37,332 nt of DNA from positions 1-37,332 of the IMG/VR virus record IMGVR_UViG_3300009103_000080; one strand, given 5' to 3'. The stretch's first letter is position 1. Each line of letters opens with the position of its first letter. Below are positions 31,019 through 37,332 of this stretch, piece by piece. The position numbers were made by a program, and so were the translations under genes. The notes under the pieces are model-generated. The model was not told the DNA's origin. It worked only from the letters and a program-made list of their open reading frames with translations, and did no database searches. Source of the DNA: a virus.

Positions 31019-31587
31019 CACTCCCCCTCCTCGGCCTTGGCCTTGCCCAGTGAAACGAATACGGTCTTGGTGTCGGTACGCTCGATGCCTGGCACGTCCT
31101 CGCCTGCCTTGAGCGCCTTGACGACGCTGACCTTGTCGAGCCTGGGGTCAGCCTCGATGACGAAGCGGTCAGGCAGCGCGTTCCAGTCGGTCACCTTCAC
31201 CTCCATCTTGTCACGCGTGTTGATGCGTACGTAAGAGCCGTCGGGTGTGTTGATGCGGCTCTCACCCGTGGCCTCGGCGTGTGCCGTGAGCAGGTGCTTG
31301 AGCAGGTCCTTGAGCCTCTCGACGTCGCGCTTTGACGCCTTGATTGCTCTGTCCACTCGCGCCTTCAATGCCTTGTGGCGTGTGGCCTCGGATGTCTTGA
31401 CGTCGATGACGCACCTGATGGCCCACGCCTTGTCGGCTATCTCTTTGTCGAGCTTGTCGACGACGTCCCTGAAGTCTTGCCAGTCGTCGTCTGTGATCTC
31501 TCCATCACTGTCACCCAGCTCAGTGAGCATGTGTGCCAGGTCTTGTGCAGTGGCGACGATTTCCCACGTGGTTCTACGCTTACTCAT
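31018..31587 (-). CDS. Gp157-like (siphovirus Gp157 family) protein
   Basis: 189 residues from the ATG with AAGGAGAG upstream; a longer frame to 31752 runs over the upstream gene. Two long helices (about 15-120) are followed by a beta-strand part: GESRINTPDGSYVRINTRDKMEVKV, then WNALPDRFVIEADPRLDKVSVVKALKAGEDVPGIERTDTKTVFV. The latter has the 'P.rF....rlDK..i.k.lk.Ge.vpG' pattern of the Gp157 family, which is found next to SSB and annealing genes in many phages. Its biochemical role is unclear; it is commonly placed with recombination functions. Confidence 0.7.
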   Translation of the reverse strand: MSKRRTTWEIVATAQDLAHMLTELGDSDGEITDDDWQDFRDVVDKLDKEIADKAWAIRCVIDVKTSEATRHKALKARVDRAIKASKRDVERLKDLLKHLLTAHAEATGESRINTPDGSYVRINTRDKMEVKVTDWNALPDRFVIEADPRLDKVSVVKALKAGEDVPGIERTDTKTVFVSLGKAKAEEGE

Positions 31588-31853
31588 GAGTCTCTCCTTT
31601 GCCACCCATGGGTGGTCATGGTGGGTGGCTGTATGTGGTCGGTCTTTCGTGTGATCCACTTGTATGAGCTTGGGTCGGATGCGCTGCGAGACCGACACCA
31701 CCAATGCTCTGGTATTCCTACTCGCAACCCGGCCTTCCGACACCGGCTCCATGCCTCAGCGCGTGATACGTGGCGTCCGCCTGGGAGTGTTGACTTCATC
31801 TCGAAGGACCATCGCCCTGCTGCCAGGGCGGAGTGGGGAGGGTTGTGGGTCAT
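31584..31853 (-). CDS. Small hypothetical protein rich in Trp/Arg/Ser
   Basis: 89 residues, tiled by ATGA overlaps at both ends with neighbouring genes and preceded by GGGGGAGAAGG. It is basic, with five tryptophans and a SRAEAWSRCRKAGLRVGIPEHWW helix. No family recognised. The support is the coupled arrangement. Confidence 0.45.
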   Translation of the reverse strand: MTHNPPHSALAAGRWSFEMKSTLPGGRHVSRAEAWSRCRKAGLRVGIPEHWWCRSRSASDPSSYKWITRKTDHIQPPTMTTHGWQRRDS

Positions 31854-32263
31854 GCCTTCTCCCCCACGCCGAGGCTACTCATGGCCTCATCGAGGGCATC
31901 GCTCATTCTGCGCGACAGTTCGTATGAGTTGATGCCCTTTCGCTCCACAGCGCGGCATGCTGCCTCTAGTTCGGCCTCGCCGAGCATGAACTCCTCACAC
32001 GCAGCGAGTGGAGCCCGAACCACGTCGAGGCGCTGTTCTGACGTGGCTTGCAGCCATCTGAGCGCAGCGGTGACGACCTCTGTTACGACACAGATGTGCC
32101 ACTCGTCCGTCTCTCCGTCTAGCTCTTTGGCTCGCTGTGCCTCGACCCCTTCGATGGTCGTGGGCAGTGGCGCGTCGTTAACGATGGTGCCGATATTGAA
32201 TTGAATCCACGTGAGTCCCACTTCGATGCAGCGGTCATCATCCCAATAGCTCTTGGTTAACAC
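31850..32263 (-). CDS. Hypothetical protein
   Basis: 137 residues if the GTG at 32263 is used. That start is chosen because the 28-nt block immediately upstream, carrying AGGAGAG, is identical to the one before the next gene; a longer frame from 32353 would overlap the upstream gene by 64 bp. The protein is acidic, with a beta-rich start (YWDDDRCIEVGLTWIQFNIG) and a helical remainder (ACEEFMLGEAELEAACRAVERKG). Family unknown. Confidence 0.55.
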   Translation of the reverse strand: MLTKSYWDDDRCIEVGLTWIQFNIGTIVNDAPLPTTIEGVEAQRAKELDGETDEWHICVVTEVVTAALRWLQATSEQRLDVVRAPLAACEEFMLGEAELEAACRAVERKGINSYELSRRMSDALDEAMSSLGVGEKA

Positions 32264-32290
32264 GGTCTCTCCTGGTTGTAGGTACTGGGT
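32263..32290 (-). repeat. 28-nt repeat carrying the ribosome-binding site, copy 1
   Basis: Identical over 28 nt to 32809-32836. On the minus strand it reads ACCCAGTACCTACAACC then AGGAGAGACCG, ending at the start codon. It overlaps the end of the upstream gene, which finishes at 32290. Confidence 0.85.
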
Positions 32291-32808
32291 TAGGTGTTGG
32301 TTGAGGCCTGGGCAACCCCTGCATCGAGGCGACCCTGTAGCCACGTGCGCCATATAGTAATGTGCGCGAGGGTCATCTCATCGTATGCTTCAGGGACATC
32401 TGCCTCGTTTGAGTACAGGGTCACCTCATCGTGAGAGGCATGGTCTGGCACCACCCACTTCGCAAGGGCCATGAGTTGCTCAACGTGTGTCCTACGATGC
32501 GCCTCAAACATGGCGTCGTTGAAGAGCGTAGACAGCGCTCGCTCTAACTGAGGCATGGTCCATCCCGGTCGCAGTGACCTCGACTTTCCCCACGGGCTAA
32601 GGTCATCGCCGCAATGGCCTATCCTCACGCGCAAAACGACGCCACCCGACAGCCCTTCTCTGTTGGCGCAACGCCTGATGGTGAAGTCTCCAGCACCATA
32701 TGAGCCAAGCCGGATGCAGAAATGGGATGGTCGGCCATCTTCCCGCAGGGCATTGGCCATCTGGCGGCCTCGCGCTCCACTCAATATGTTGTGAGGTCTT
32801 CTGGGCAT
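32290..32808 (-). CDS. Hypothetical protein
   Basis: 172 residues from the ATG at 32808, chosen because it follows the repeated AGGAGAG cassette; the frame continues to 32871 without support. Basic, Arg-rich N-terminal part with three cysteines (FCIRLGSYG, RRCANREG, IGHCGDDL), then an acidic helical C-terminal part with aromatic residues (WTMPQLERALSTLFNDAMFEAHRR; ITIWRTWLQGRLD). No family recognised. Confidence 0.5.
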   Translation of the reverse strand: MPRRPHNILSGARGRQMANALREDGRPSHFCIRLGSYGAGDFTIRRCANREGLSGGVVLRVRIGHCGDDLSPWGKSRSLRPGWTMPQLERALSTLFNDAMFEAHRRTHVEQLMALAKWVVPDHASHDEVTLYSNEADVPEAYDEMTLAHITIWRTWLQGRLDAGVAQASTNT

Positions 32809-32836
32809 CGGTCTCTCCTGGTTGTAGGTACTGGGT
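32809..32836 (-). repeat. 28-nt repeat carrying the ribosome-binding site, copy 2
   Basis: Second perfect copy of the start cassette (see 32263-32290), directly in front of the ATG at 32808. Two neighbouring unrelated genes thus share the same 28-nt leader. Confidence 0.85.
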
Positions 32837-32846
32837 AAATCGTTGT

Positions 32847-32886
32847 TAGCACGGCTCGTTTCGTTAGTCAACAGGGAGCCGTGCTA
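32847..32886. other. Perfect 11-bp inverted repeat between two leftward genes
   Basis: TAGCACGGCTC (32847-32857) and GAGCCGTGCTA (32876-32886) pair perfectly around an 18-nt spacer. The right arm includes the stop codon of the winged-helix gene. No T run follows on the minus strand. It could be an operator, an RNA-processing site or a weak terminator. Confidence 0.55.
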
Positions 32887-33255
32887 CTCCTCGCTGCCAC
32901 ATCTCCACTTTGCATCGGGCCATTCGGGCCAGTCATCGAGTAGCGTCAGCTGTGTTGGCTCTGGCTCGACGTAGACCCAAACGGTGGCACCTCGACCGCT
33001 GCGAGTGCGACGTCTGTTGCCGCTATCCCGCACCTTGCCGGCCCGCACAAGCTCCCATCGGCGAGCGCTGGCTGTCTGGTGACGCATCCCGGTGACCGCC
33101 TCTATCTCGTCGTCGGTGAGCCCTCGCGGCCCCGCGTCTATGATGAGCTTGAGCACCTTGGTGCGTAGCGTTGGCGCGCTCGTCGTCATCGATTCAGCCG
33201 CTGCCCTGCTCGTGTCAGAGCCTCGCACGCTGGGTGGTTTGCCGTTGTAAGTCAT
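32884..33255 (-). CDS. Winged helix-turn-helix protein
   Basis: 123 residues. GSDTSRAAAESM near the start, then a winged-helix pattern at about 30-95: LRTKVLKLIIDAG, LTDDEIEAVTGM, RHQTASARRWELVRAGKV, and a basic wing RRRTRSGRGATVWVYV. I recognise this arrangement from many phage genomes, where it is annotated as wHTH DNA-binding. An acidic, Trp-rich tail follows. AGGGGAGAC precedes the ATG. It probably regulates transcription or replication, and the repeats at the left end or the inverted repeat at its own 3' end are possible targets. Confidence 0.7.
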   Translation of the reverse strand: MTYNGKPPSVRGSDTSRAAAESMTTSAPTLRTKVLKLIIDAGPRGLTDDEIEAVTGMRHQTASARRWELVRAGKVRDSGNRRRTRSGRGATVWVYVEPEPTQLTLLDDWPEWPDAKWRCGSEE

Positions 33256-33266
33256 GTCTCCCCTTT

Positions 33267-33530
33267 TTAGAATGATTCAATCAGAGTCGGCCCGTCGCTC
33301 ACGTCGACATCGATTATCCGCGCATCACACTGGTATCCCGCGTCGACGGTGAACGTCACCACGCCGGGCCATGTGCGCTCGGTCGCGCCCTTCATGTCTC
33401 GCATCAAGGCCTCGGCCTCGTCTGGGCCTATGGGCCCGACGACCTTAACCGTCACAGTGCATTCCATCAGGCACTCAAACACGTACTCCTGCTCCGGTGG
33501 TGGCTCTGGTGGTTCGCGTGGGTATGTCAT
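33267..33530 (-). CDS. Hypothetical acidic protein
   Basis: 87 residues from the ATG at 33530, which overlaps the preceding stop (ATGA); a longer frame to 33569 is not supported. Pro-rich start (REPPEPPPEQEY), then alternating strands and one helix (VVGPIGPDEAEALMRDMKG) giving an alpha/beta fold of about 70 residues. No family recognised. Confidence 0.5.
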   Translation of the reverse strand: MTYPREPPEPPPEQEYVFECLMECTVTVKVVGPIGPDEAEALMRDMKGATERTWPGVVTFTVDAGYQCDARIIDVDVSDGPTLIESF

Positions 33531-33616
33531 GCCCAGTCCTCCTCGCCCTGCCTCTTCGCCTCTTCCCACGCGTCGAGGGCCACTTTCAGGGCTGCTTTCA
33601 ATTGTTCGTCTGTCAT
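33527..33616 (-). CDS. Very small helical protein (29 aa)
   Basis: The ATG at 33616 is preceded by GGGGAGGGATGAGACG, a version of the start cassette used by its neighbours. The product is a single charged helix (TDEQLKAALKVALDAWEEAKRQ). It ends in an ATGA overlap with the next gene. Real translation is plausible but the short size keeps confidence low. Confidence 0.4.
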   Translation of the reverse strand: MTDEQLKAALKVALDAWEEAKRQGEEDWA

Positions 33617-33620
33617 CGTC

Positions 33621-33812
33621 TCATCCCTCCCCTGGGTTGCGCACGTTCTCGACGCATGCGCTTTGCTCGATGTCGACGTAGTCCTCGTCGATGGGGCCCG
33701 CGTTCGCGTCGATGTATTCGACGATGTCGGGAATGGCCTGATGCAGTGCGTCGAGAAGCCGGCTCGGGTCATGGTCACAAGTGACTTCAATCGACAGTCT
33801 ATACGTTGTCAT
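33621..33812 (-). CDS. Small acidic hypothetical protein
   Basis: 63 residues from the ATG at 33812, preceded by AGGAGGGATGAGACC. Start strand TTYRLSIEVTCD, helix PSRLLDALHQAIPDIVEYI, then an acidic end. A longer frame to 33884 lies in the upstream gene. Function unknown. Confidence 0.5.
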   Translation of the reverse strand: MTTYRLSIEVTCDHDPSRLLDALHQAIPDIVEYIDANAGPIDEDYVDIEQSACVENVRNPGEG

Positions 33813-33816
33813 GGTC

Positions 33817-34068
33817 TCATCCCTCCTGAAAGCCCCAGTAGTAGCGGGGGCGGTGTTGAAAGTAGAGGCTGCCGCGTTGGCCATCGGCCTTGCGTGTCAC
33901 CACAATGAACGGGGCTCCAAAGCTGTGAGCGATGAAGTCGCGGGTCATCTCCTCAGTGCTCCACACTTGGCCATGTTTGGCTTCGAGTGTGGCGCGTTCG
34001 GCCGCCTCGGCGTTGATGCGTGCTTGCTCAGCACGTCGGATGGTCTCGGTTGGGTCGGTCGTTGTCAT
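33817..34068 (-). CDS. Hypothetical protein of a phage-recurrent type
   Basis: 83 residues from the ATG at 34068, which follows AAGGAGATGAGACC. Helical first half (TETIRRAEQARINAEAAERATLEAK), then WSTEEMTRDFIAHSFGAPFIVVTRKADGQRGSLYFQHRPRYYWGF, a segment whose APF-VVV-RK-DG-GSL-F-H-PR-Y pattern I have seen in unrelated phage small proteins. Function is not known. Confidence 0.6.
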   Translation of the reverse strand: MTTTDPTETIRRAEQARINAEAAERATLEAKHGQVWSTEEMTRDFIAHSFGAPFIVVTRKADGQRGSLYFQHRPRYYWGFQEG

Positions 34069-34094
34069 GGTCTCATCTCCTTTGGGTTGCTGGT

Positions 34095-34262
34095 CTATAT
34101 CAGGCCAGCCAAGATTAGCGGTGACACCAGCCGGCCGGTGTCGCATTCGGGGCACGGGCTGTCCGCGTCCGGCTCGATGCGGGCGCTGTAGTCGCACGCG
34201 GTACAGTCAACGTCGGCTGCGCCCTCGCTCATGATTTGCTCAAAGTATTGGAAGTCTTCCAT
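34095..34262 (-). CDS. Small zinc-ribbon protein (55 aa)
   Basis: The ATG at 34262 follows AAGGAGATGAGACC, and the frame ends at a TAG at 34095-34097. The protein has two CxxC pairs, CTAC (20-23) and CPEC (37-40), 13 residues apart, the layout of a short zinc ribbon. Such proteins often touch DNA, RNA or polymerase. It is shorter than a usual gene-finding cutoff but has the same start cassette as its neighbours. Confidence 0.6.
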   Translation of the reverse strand: MEDFQYFEQIMSEGAADVDCTACDYSARIEPDADSPCPECDTGRLVSPLILAGLI

Positions 34263-34295
34263 GGTCTCATCTCCTTGGGTTGCTGGGTTGCTGGT

Positions 34296-34994
34296 CTAGT
34301 GGGACACAATTGCGATGTCTCGGCGCTTGTCGTCGTCACCCTTGCGACCGTTGCATAGGTTGCACTTGGCGCACGTTGTGAGCGCTCCCGCCTCTTTCGA
34401 CGCTGGGCACAGGACTTCGCCTGGCTCTAGCTCGCCCACGTCCGATATGATGCGAAAGGTTCGGTACCCTCGGCCCCTGGCTTCTAGGCGCTCGGCCTGA
34501 GTATGTACGCTCGCCATGACTGACAGGTGGAGTAAGACATCGCGCCACTGATGAGAGTACCCAGTGCCCTTTGATAGCTTGACAGGCTTCCACACTCGCG
34601 CCGGCACTGCGGCCGGGTCACCATATGAACCACGCCTGACGCGACGACCGCCAACAAGCGCGGTCACGGCTTCAGGGGGCGTTACTGGCAGGTCGCGGTT
34701 AGCCTTCCACGTCGCACGCGGAGCTTGAAACGTCTTTACGTAGCACGGTTTAGCCTCGACTGGCCGCGCCTTGTGAAGCAAGGGGCGCAATGGACACCGG
34801 CCACAGACGCTAGCATCTGCGCCCGTTTTTTGTGCCACGTGCGGTGGTACGTCATAGCGCATAATCCAAGTCTGGAGCATGTCGCCCGTCTTCGTATTCT
34901 TACTAGATTGGCGCAGTCCTGTCAGCAGGACGATGATGCGCTCACCGTCTAGCTCGGATGGCCCATCATATAGTTTGATTGTGTTCGGTCTCAT
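34296..34994 (-). CDS. Cys-rich hypothetical phage protein
   Basis: 232 residues. IVLLTGLRQSSKNTKTGDMLQTWIM near the start, CGRCPLRP (about 65-72), PCYVKTFQAPRATW, GSYGDPAAVPARVW, YSHQWRDV, and a C-terminal CPASKEAGALTTCAKCNLCNG (about 195-215) followed by RRDIAIVSH. The cysteine sets suggest one or two metal sites. I recall similar proteins in other phages with the same motif order, but cannot name the function. The leader contains a run of CAACCCAACAACCC repeats. Confidence 0.65.
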   Translation of the reverse strand: MRPNTIKLYDGPSELDGERIIVLLTGLRQSSKNTKTGDMLQTWIMRYDVPPHVAQKTGADASVCGRCPLRPLLHKARPVEAKPCYVKTFQAPRATWKANRDLPVTPPEAVTALVGGRRVRRGSYGDPAAVPARVWKPVKLSKGTGYSHQWRDVLLHLSVMASVHTQAERLEARGRGYRTFRIISDVGELEPGEVLCPASKEAGALTTCAKCNLCNGRKGDDDKRRDIAIVSH

Positions 34995-35038
34995 GGGGTA
35001 GCGACTCCCGGTTAGGTGTTGGGTTGTTGGGTTGCCAG

Positions 35039-35608
35039 TTAGTTGTCACTCGTGAGCATTCCCAGCTCATTTAGCGTGCCGATTAGCTCCTCGTCGGATG
35101 GGCTCATGTCATGCTCGCTATACCATTGGAGCGCGCTCATCACTTCGCCCGCGTCAAAGGTTGCTTCGTTGATTTCCTGGTAGGTCTCGCCGCCCCCCGC
35201 AATGTCGCGAGCTAGGCAACTAGTGGCCACGCGGTGACACTCTGACTCAACCCACTCGGAGTGCTCGTCATATTCGAGCGCGGAGTGGTGCCCGTCATCC
35301 AGCACGGGGTAGTCCGACAAGGCGGCGGCCATATCTTCCGCGTCGCTTGCGGCCCCTGACTCTGGCCTAACCAGGATGACTTCAAGCCAACCACATGCCC
35401 AGTGTCCGAACCTATGGACCTCATGGTCTTCACCGTCAGGGTCAACGCCCTCAAGCGATTGGCTCGCGACTGTGAAGTTGGACCGTTCAAGCGGGCCAGA
35501 GTCCCGATTCTGTCCAATAAACACAAGCCAATCTTGACGGTCAGGCAGCCCTAGGCCACGCGCATCGAATCCGGTTGGACGAAACTCGCTGTATTTTTGC
35601 ATGCTCAT
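35039..35608 (-). CDS. Hypothetical phage protein of a recurrent acidic type
   Basis: 189 residues from the ATG at 35608, with AAGAGG upstream; the longer frame to 35854 contains a low-complexity stretch that overlaps other genes. DWLVFIGQNRDSGPLERSNF, VHRFGHWACGWLEVILVRP and DYPVLDDGHHSALEYDEHSEWVESEC are characteristic of a phage protein I have seen in several genomes without known role. Acidic throughout, no signal peptide. The start overlaps the end of the small membrane protein gene. Confidence 0.6.
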   Translation of the reverse strand: MSMQKYSEFRPTGFDARGLGLPDRQDWLVFIGQNRDSGPLERSNFTVASQSLEGVDPDGEDHEVHRFGHWACGWLEVILVRPESGAASDAEDMAAALSDYPVLDDGHHSALEYDEHSEWVESECHRVATSCLARDIAGGGETYQEINEATFDAGEVMSALQWYSEHDMSPSDEELIGTLNELGMLTSDN

Positions 35609-35724
35609 CTTGTGACCTCTTGAGTTGTGGTGGTGGTGATGGGCTGTGCTCGCACGGCCTGGCCCATTGCGACTACGTAGAACGTCACCAGCACGATGGT
35701 TAGGGCTCGGATGTCGATTGTCAT
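35605..35724 (-). CDS. Tiny membrane or secreted protein (39 aa)
   Basis: The ATG at 35724 has AGGAGC upstream within the CAACCC-type leader. Residues about 6-22 (RALTIVLVTFYVVAMGQ) form a hydrophobic helix, followed by AVRA-QP, a possible signal peptidase site, and a Thr-rich end. It ends in an ATGA overlap. It may be a membrane-anchored regulator or exclusion protein; nothing is diagnostic. Confidence 0.45.
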   Translation of the reverse strand: MTIDIRALTIVLVTFYVVAMGQAVRAQPITTTTTQEVTR

Positions 35725-35807
35725 TGGGTTGCTCCTGTGGGTTGTTGGGTTCGGACTCTCGGTCCAGCGCTCGACGGTGAGGTCCAGTGCTGACCCTAGG
35801 GCCCGAG

Positions 35808-36062
35808 CTAGTCGATGGATGACCACTCGTCAGCATAGACGGCCACGTACCCATTTTGCGTGGACGCTAGGTGAGTGGGAGCGCCCCATCCAAGGGACTC
35901 GCCAAGTGCGACGGCCGCCGCTGCGTGGTTGTCTGCGGCGTTTAGCGCATGGTCCCAGGGTGTTATTGTGCGCTTTGCATCGCACCTAGCGACGATGCGA
36001 GCACCCTTGTGGTTGGTCGGTCCAAGGTACTTCGTTTCGATTGCCTGGCGTGGTGATAGCAT
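35808..36062 (-). CDS. Small conserved-type hypothetical phage protein
   Basis: 84 residues preceded by TGGAGATGAGACT. AIETKYLGPTNHKGARIVARCDAKRTITPWDHALNAADNHAAAAVALGESLGW is a pattern I have seen in small proteins of many phages and some prophages, with a conserved start (AIETKYL-PTN--G-R). One beta sheet and one helix are predicted. Function unknown. Confidence 0.65.
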   Translation of the reverse strand: MLSPRQAIETKYLGPTNHKGARIVARCDAKRTITPWDHALNAADNHAAAAVALGESLGWGAPTHLASTQNGYVAVYADEWSSID

Positions 36063-36095
36063 AGTCTCATCTCCATTGGATTGTTGGGTTGTCGG

Positions 36096-36476
36096 TTACT
36101 GTGACTTGATTCCATGAGAAAGAGCTGCCGACTCGTCGCTGTCTGTGGTTGCCGAGCGCCTGATCAGGCAGAGTGTGCCGTCGCCTCTCAGGGAGTAGCG
36201 CCGGGCACCGTGCCGACCGTAGACCACGCCGCCCATTGCGTAGATTGCGGCATCGTCGCCGTCGCGCTCTGCGTCACCAGAGTCCAGGTAGGCCACAAGT
36301 GCGCGCCAGGCCTGTTCTAGCGTTCCGGCGAGCGCTTGTGCTGAGCTGCGGTGCTCGTCCGGCAGGTAGCGCCAGCAAGACTCTCGGTCATCACCCTCTA
36401 GCGCTGTCAACGCTTTCTCAAGCCGTGCGCGCTGCCGTGCTCGACACCACGGGCAGGTCACCAAGTGGGTGCTCAT
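36096..36476 (-). CDS. Hypothetical protein with N-terminal CxxC
   Basis: 126 residues with AAGGAGG before the ATG. CPWCRARQRARLEKAL starts the protein, then a helical part (SAQALAGTLEQAWRALVAYLDSGDAERDG) and a beta-rich part (AIYAMGGVVYGRHGARRYSLRGDGTLCLIRR). A single CxxC pair is not enough for a zinc finger unless it dimerises. No family recognised. Confidence 0.5.
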   Translation of the reverse strand: MSTHLVTCPWCRARQRARLEKALTALEGDDRESCWRYLPDEHRSSAQALAGTLEQAWRALVAYLDSGDAERDGDDAAIYAMGGVVYGRHGARRYSLRGDGTLCLIRRSATTDSDESAALSHGIKSQ

Positions 36477-36503
36477 GTCGTGCCTCCTTGTTGGGTTGTC
36501 GGT

Positions 36504-36707
36504 CTAGTGGCGAGGACACGGGCCAGCGAGCGCCACCGCGTTGACCATCGTCGCGTGTCGGTCCCCGACCTTCCGAGCGTAAGAGAGGCGCTCGGCGACG
36601 AGCGCTCGCTCGTCCGGTGTCAGTGGGTGCCAGATGAGGCACCGGCACTTGTTCTCGACGACGGTGTCTCGGTCATTCGTTGGATTCGTTGTGTCGTTCG
36701 TGGTCAT
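36504..36707 (-). CDS. Small hypothetical protein, first of the leftward operon
   Basis: 67 residues from the ATG at 36707, preceded by AAGGAAC; the longer frame to 36746 has no support. Thr/Asn-rich start, then KCRCLIWHPLTPDERALVAERLSYARKVGDRH. As the first gene after the leader it would be the earliest translated. Function unknown. Confidence 0.5.
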   Translation of the reverse strand: MTTNDTTNPTNDRDTVVENKCRCLIWHPLTPDERALVAERLSYARKVGDRHATMVNAVALAGPCPRH

Positions 36708-37127
36708 ATTGTTCCTTGGGTCAGGGGTTATCTCGCATCGGAGCACAACGGACCCACAGCAGCTAGCCGTTGGCCTGTGCTGCGTTGGTTGTGCGCCAAT
36801 GTGAGACTCCGAACAGCTGCTCGGAATCCCTAAGCACCCGTCACGGTGCCACGCGTTGACGGTCCGGGCTCCAAACCCTCGACCGTCTCACTTGCCCGGC
36901 TACAGCCTTTCACTGCGTCGGACCTCACCCACACCACACACGGGGTCTGCTACACCACGCATATCCTGGGTCGTTCTGTGGGGTGACCAGTCCCGCTTGT
37001 GGTCTAGCGGTGCTACCGCCTGCTCCTAATGGGTTTGGGTTGTTGGGTTCGTTCTGTGCTGTGTCTTGGGTTGTCCGACCAAAACGAGCGACGCAAACAA
37101 AGGCGGCCGATTGACTCGAACAAACAC
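36708..37127 (-). other. Hairpin-rich untranslated leader of the leftward operon
   Basis: No credible gene on either strand. Perfect stems occur at GCACAAC/GTTGTGC (36743-36749, 36788-36794), TCCGA/TCGGA (36808-36812, 36821-36825), GCACC/GGTGC (36834-36838, 36845-36849), GACGGTC/GACCGTC (36858-36864, 36881-36887) and GCGGT/ACCGC (near 37007-37019). Four stems in 145 nt suggest a structured leader RNA or an origin-type region. A CAACCCAACAACCC start cassette with AGGAG but no ATG lies near 37025-37055. Confidence 0.45.
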
Positions 37128-37157
37128 ATAATAGCCTGCCATGTGTCGGTCACGCAA
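37128..37157 (-). promoter_or_regulatory. Candidate leftward promoter
   Basis: On the minus strand TTGCGT (37157-37152), an 18-bp spacer and TATTAT (37133-37128). The -10 is a 5/6 match to the sigma70 consensus and the -35 is weak (3/6). Transcription from about 37120 would run through the hairpin leader into the first leftward gene. Inferred only. Confidence 0.35.
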
Positions 37158-37332
37158 GCATTAAATTGAAAAAGGGTATCAGTGCAGCGTTTGTGGTGCT
37201 CAATTCTGGCTCTCATAGTCGGGGCTTGTGTGGGTTGATGGGTCACAATGTGGCGTGTGAGTGAGCTGTGGGGGGCTAGGTTGTGGGCCAACCCCCTCCC
37301 CTCTCTACCCCCCTCCTGCCCACTGAACATGC
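37158..37332. other. Gene-free right end
   Basis: I see no gene here. A GGTTG/CAACC hairpin (37279-37283, 37289-37293) sits in a G-rich then C-rich stretch. The right end does not visibly repeat the left end, so a short terminal redundancy is not evident in the window. Confidence 0.5.

Noticed and set aside
35609-35854. N-terminal extension of the 35039-35608 gene
   Set aside because: The extension runs through another small gene with its own start site and is a low-complexity His/Ser/Pro stretch.
36834-36900. tRNA-like look (GGTTTGGAGCCC on the minus strand)
   Set aside because: The T-loop does not match the consensus, and no acceptor stem or anticodon arm can be drawn; it is one of several simple hairpins.
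37013-37330. 105-aa reading frame on the minus strand at the right end
   Set aside because: Crosses the candidate promoter and repeat-like CAACCC cassette; product has no domain pattern and ends in a non-coding leader.
1-37332. Prophage features (integrase, attachment site, CI-type repressor)
   Set aside because: No integrase or repressor pair recognised; the 549-665 inverted repeat alone is not enough to call an attachment site.

Overview
The window looks like a nearly complete genome of a tailed double-stranded DNA phage with podovirus-type architecture. It holds a DnaB-type helicase, small and large terminase, a scaffold-like protein, an HK97-fold-like capsid protein, a P22-like portal, a head-tail adaptor, a beta-propeller-type tail nozzle, several tail or virion proteins, three successive ejection-type proteins and a CHAP endolysin. 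There is no tape measure, no tail sheath, and no integrase or CI-type repressor that I can recognise. A lipobox protein and a short membrane/coiled-coil protein follow the endolysin, which fits a Gram-negative host. The host itself cannot be named from the sequence.

Layout. Positions 1-894 carry no convincing gene. They hold several families of short phased repeats, perfect palindromes, a long inverted repeat with nested hairpins, a good intrinsic terminator and a candidate promoter. From 895 to 28438 every gene reads rightward and nearly all are translationally coupled. The order is helicase, small proteins, a virion-like beta protein, a RuvC-like nuclease, terminase, scaffold, capsid, portal, adaptor, tail, ejection proteins and lysis. 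From 28424 to 36707 every gene reads leftward, starting at the far end: many small uncharacterised proteins, a winged-helix protein, a Gp157-like protein, an ERF annealing protein, a ribbon-helix-helix protein, SSB, and finally a membrane-anchored SLT-type lytic transglycosylase that converges on the rightward operon. Positions 36708-37332 are again without a gene. They contain a candidate leftward promoter and a hairpin-rich leader.

How it fits together. If the molecule is circular or circularly permuted (inferred, not shown), the two gene-free ends join into one divergent control region of about 1.5 kb. It would fire the helicase/late operon one way and the recombination/early-type operon the other. 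Replication would rely on the phage helicase, SSB and ERF plus host polymerase and primase, because no polymerase or primase is visible.

The least explained material is (i) the phased repeat and palindrome array at 20-508, (ii) a 117-nt highly foldable element at 549-665 followed by a terminator just before the helicase, (iii) a recurrent start-codon cassette in front of most leftward genes, resembling in concept the start-associated sequences of some mycobacteriophages, and (iv) a C-rich/G-rich palindromic element read in frame inside the ERF gene.
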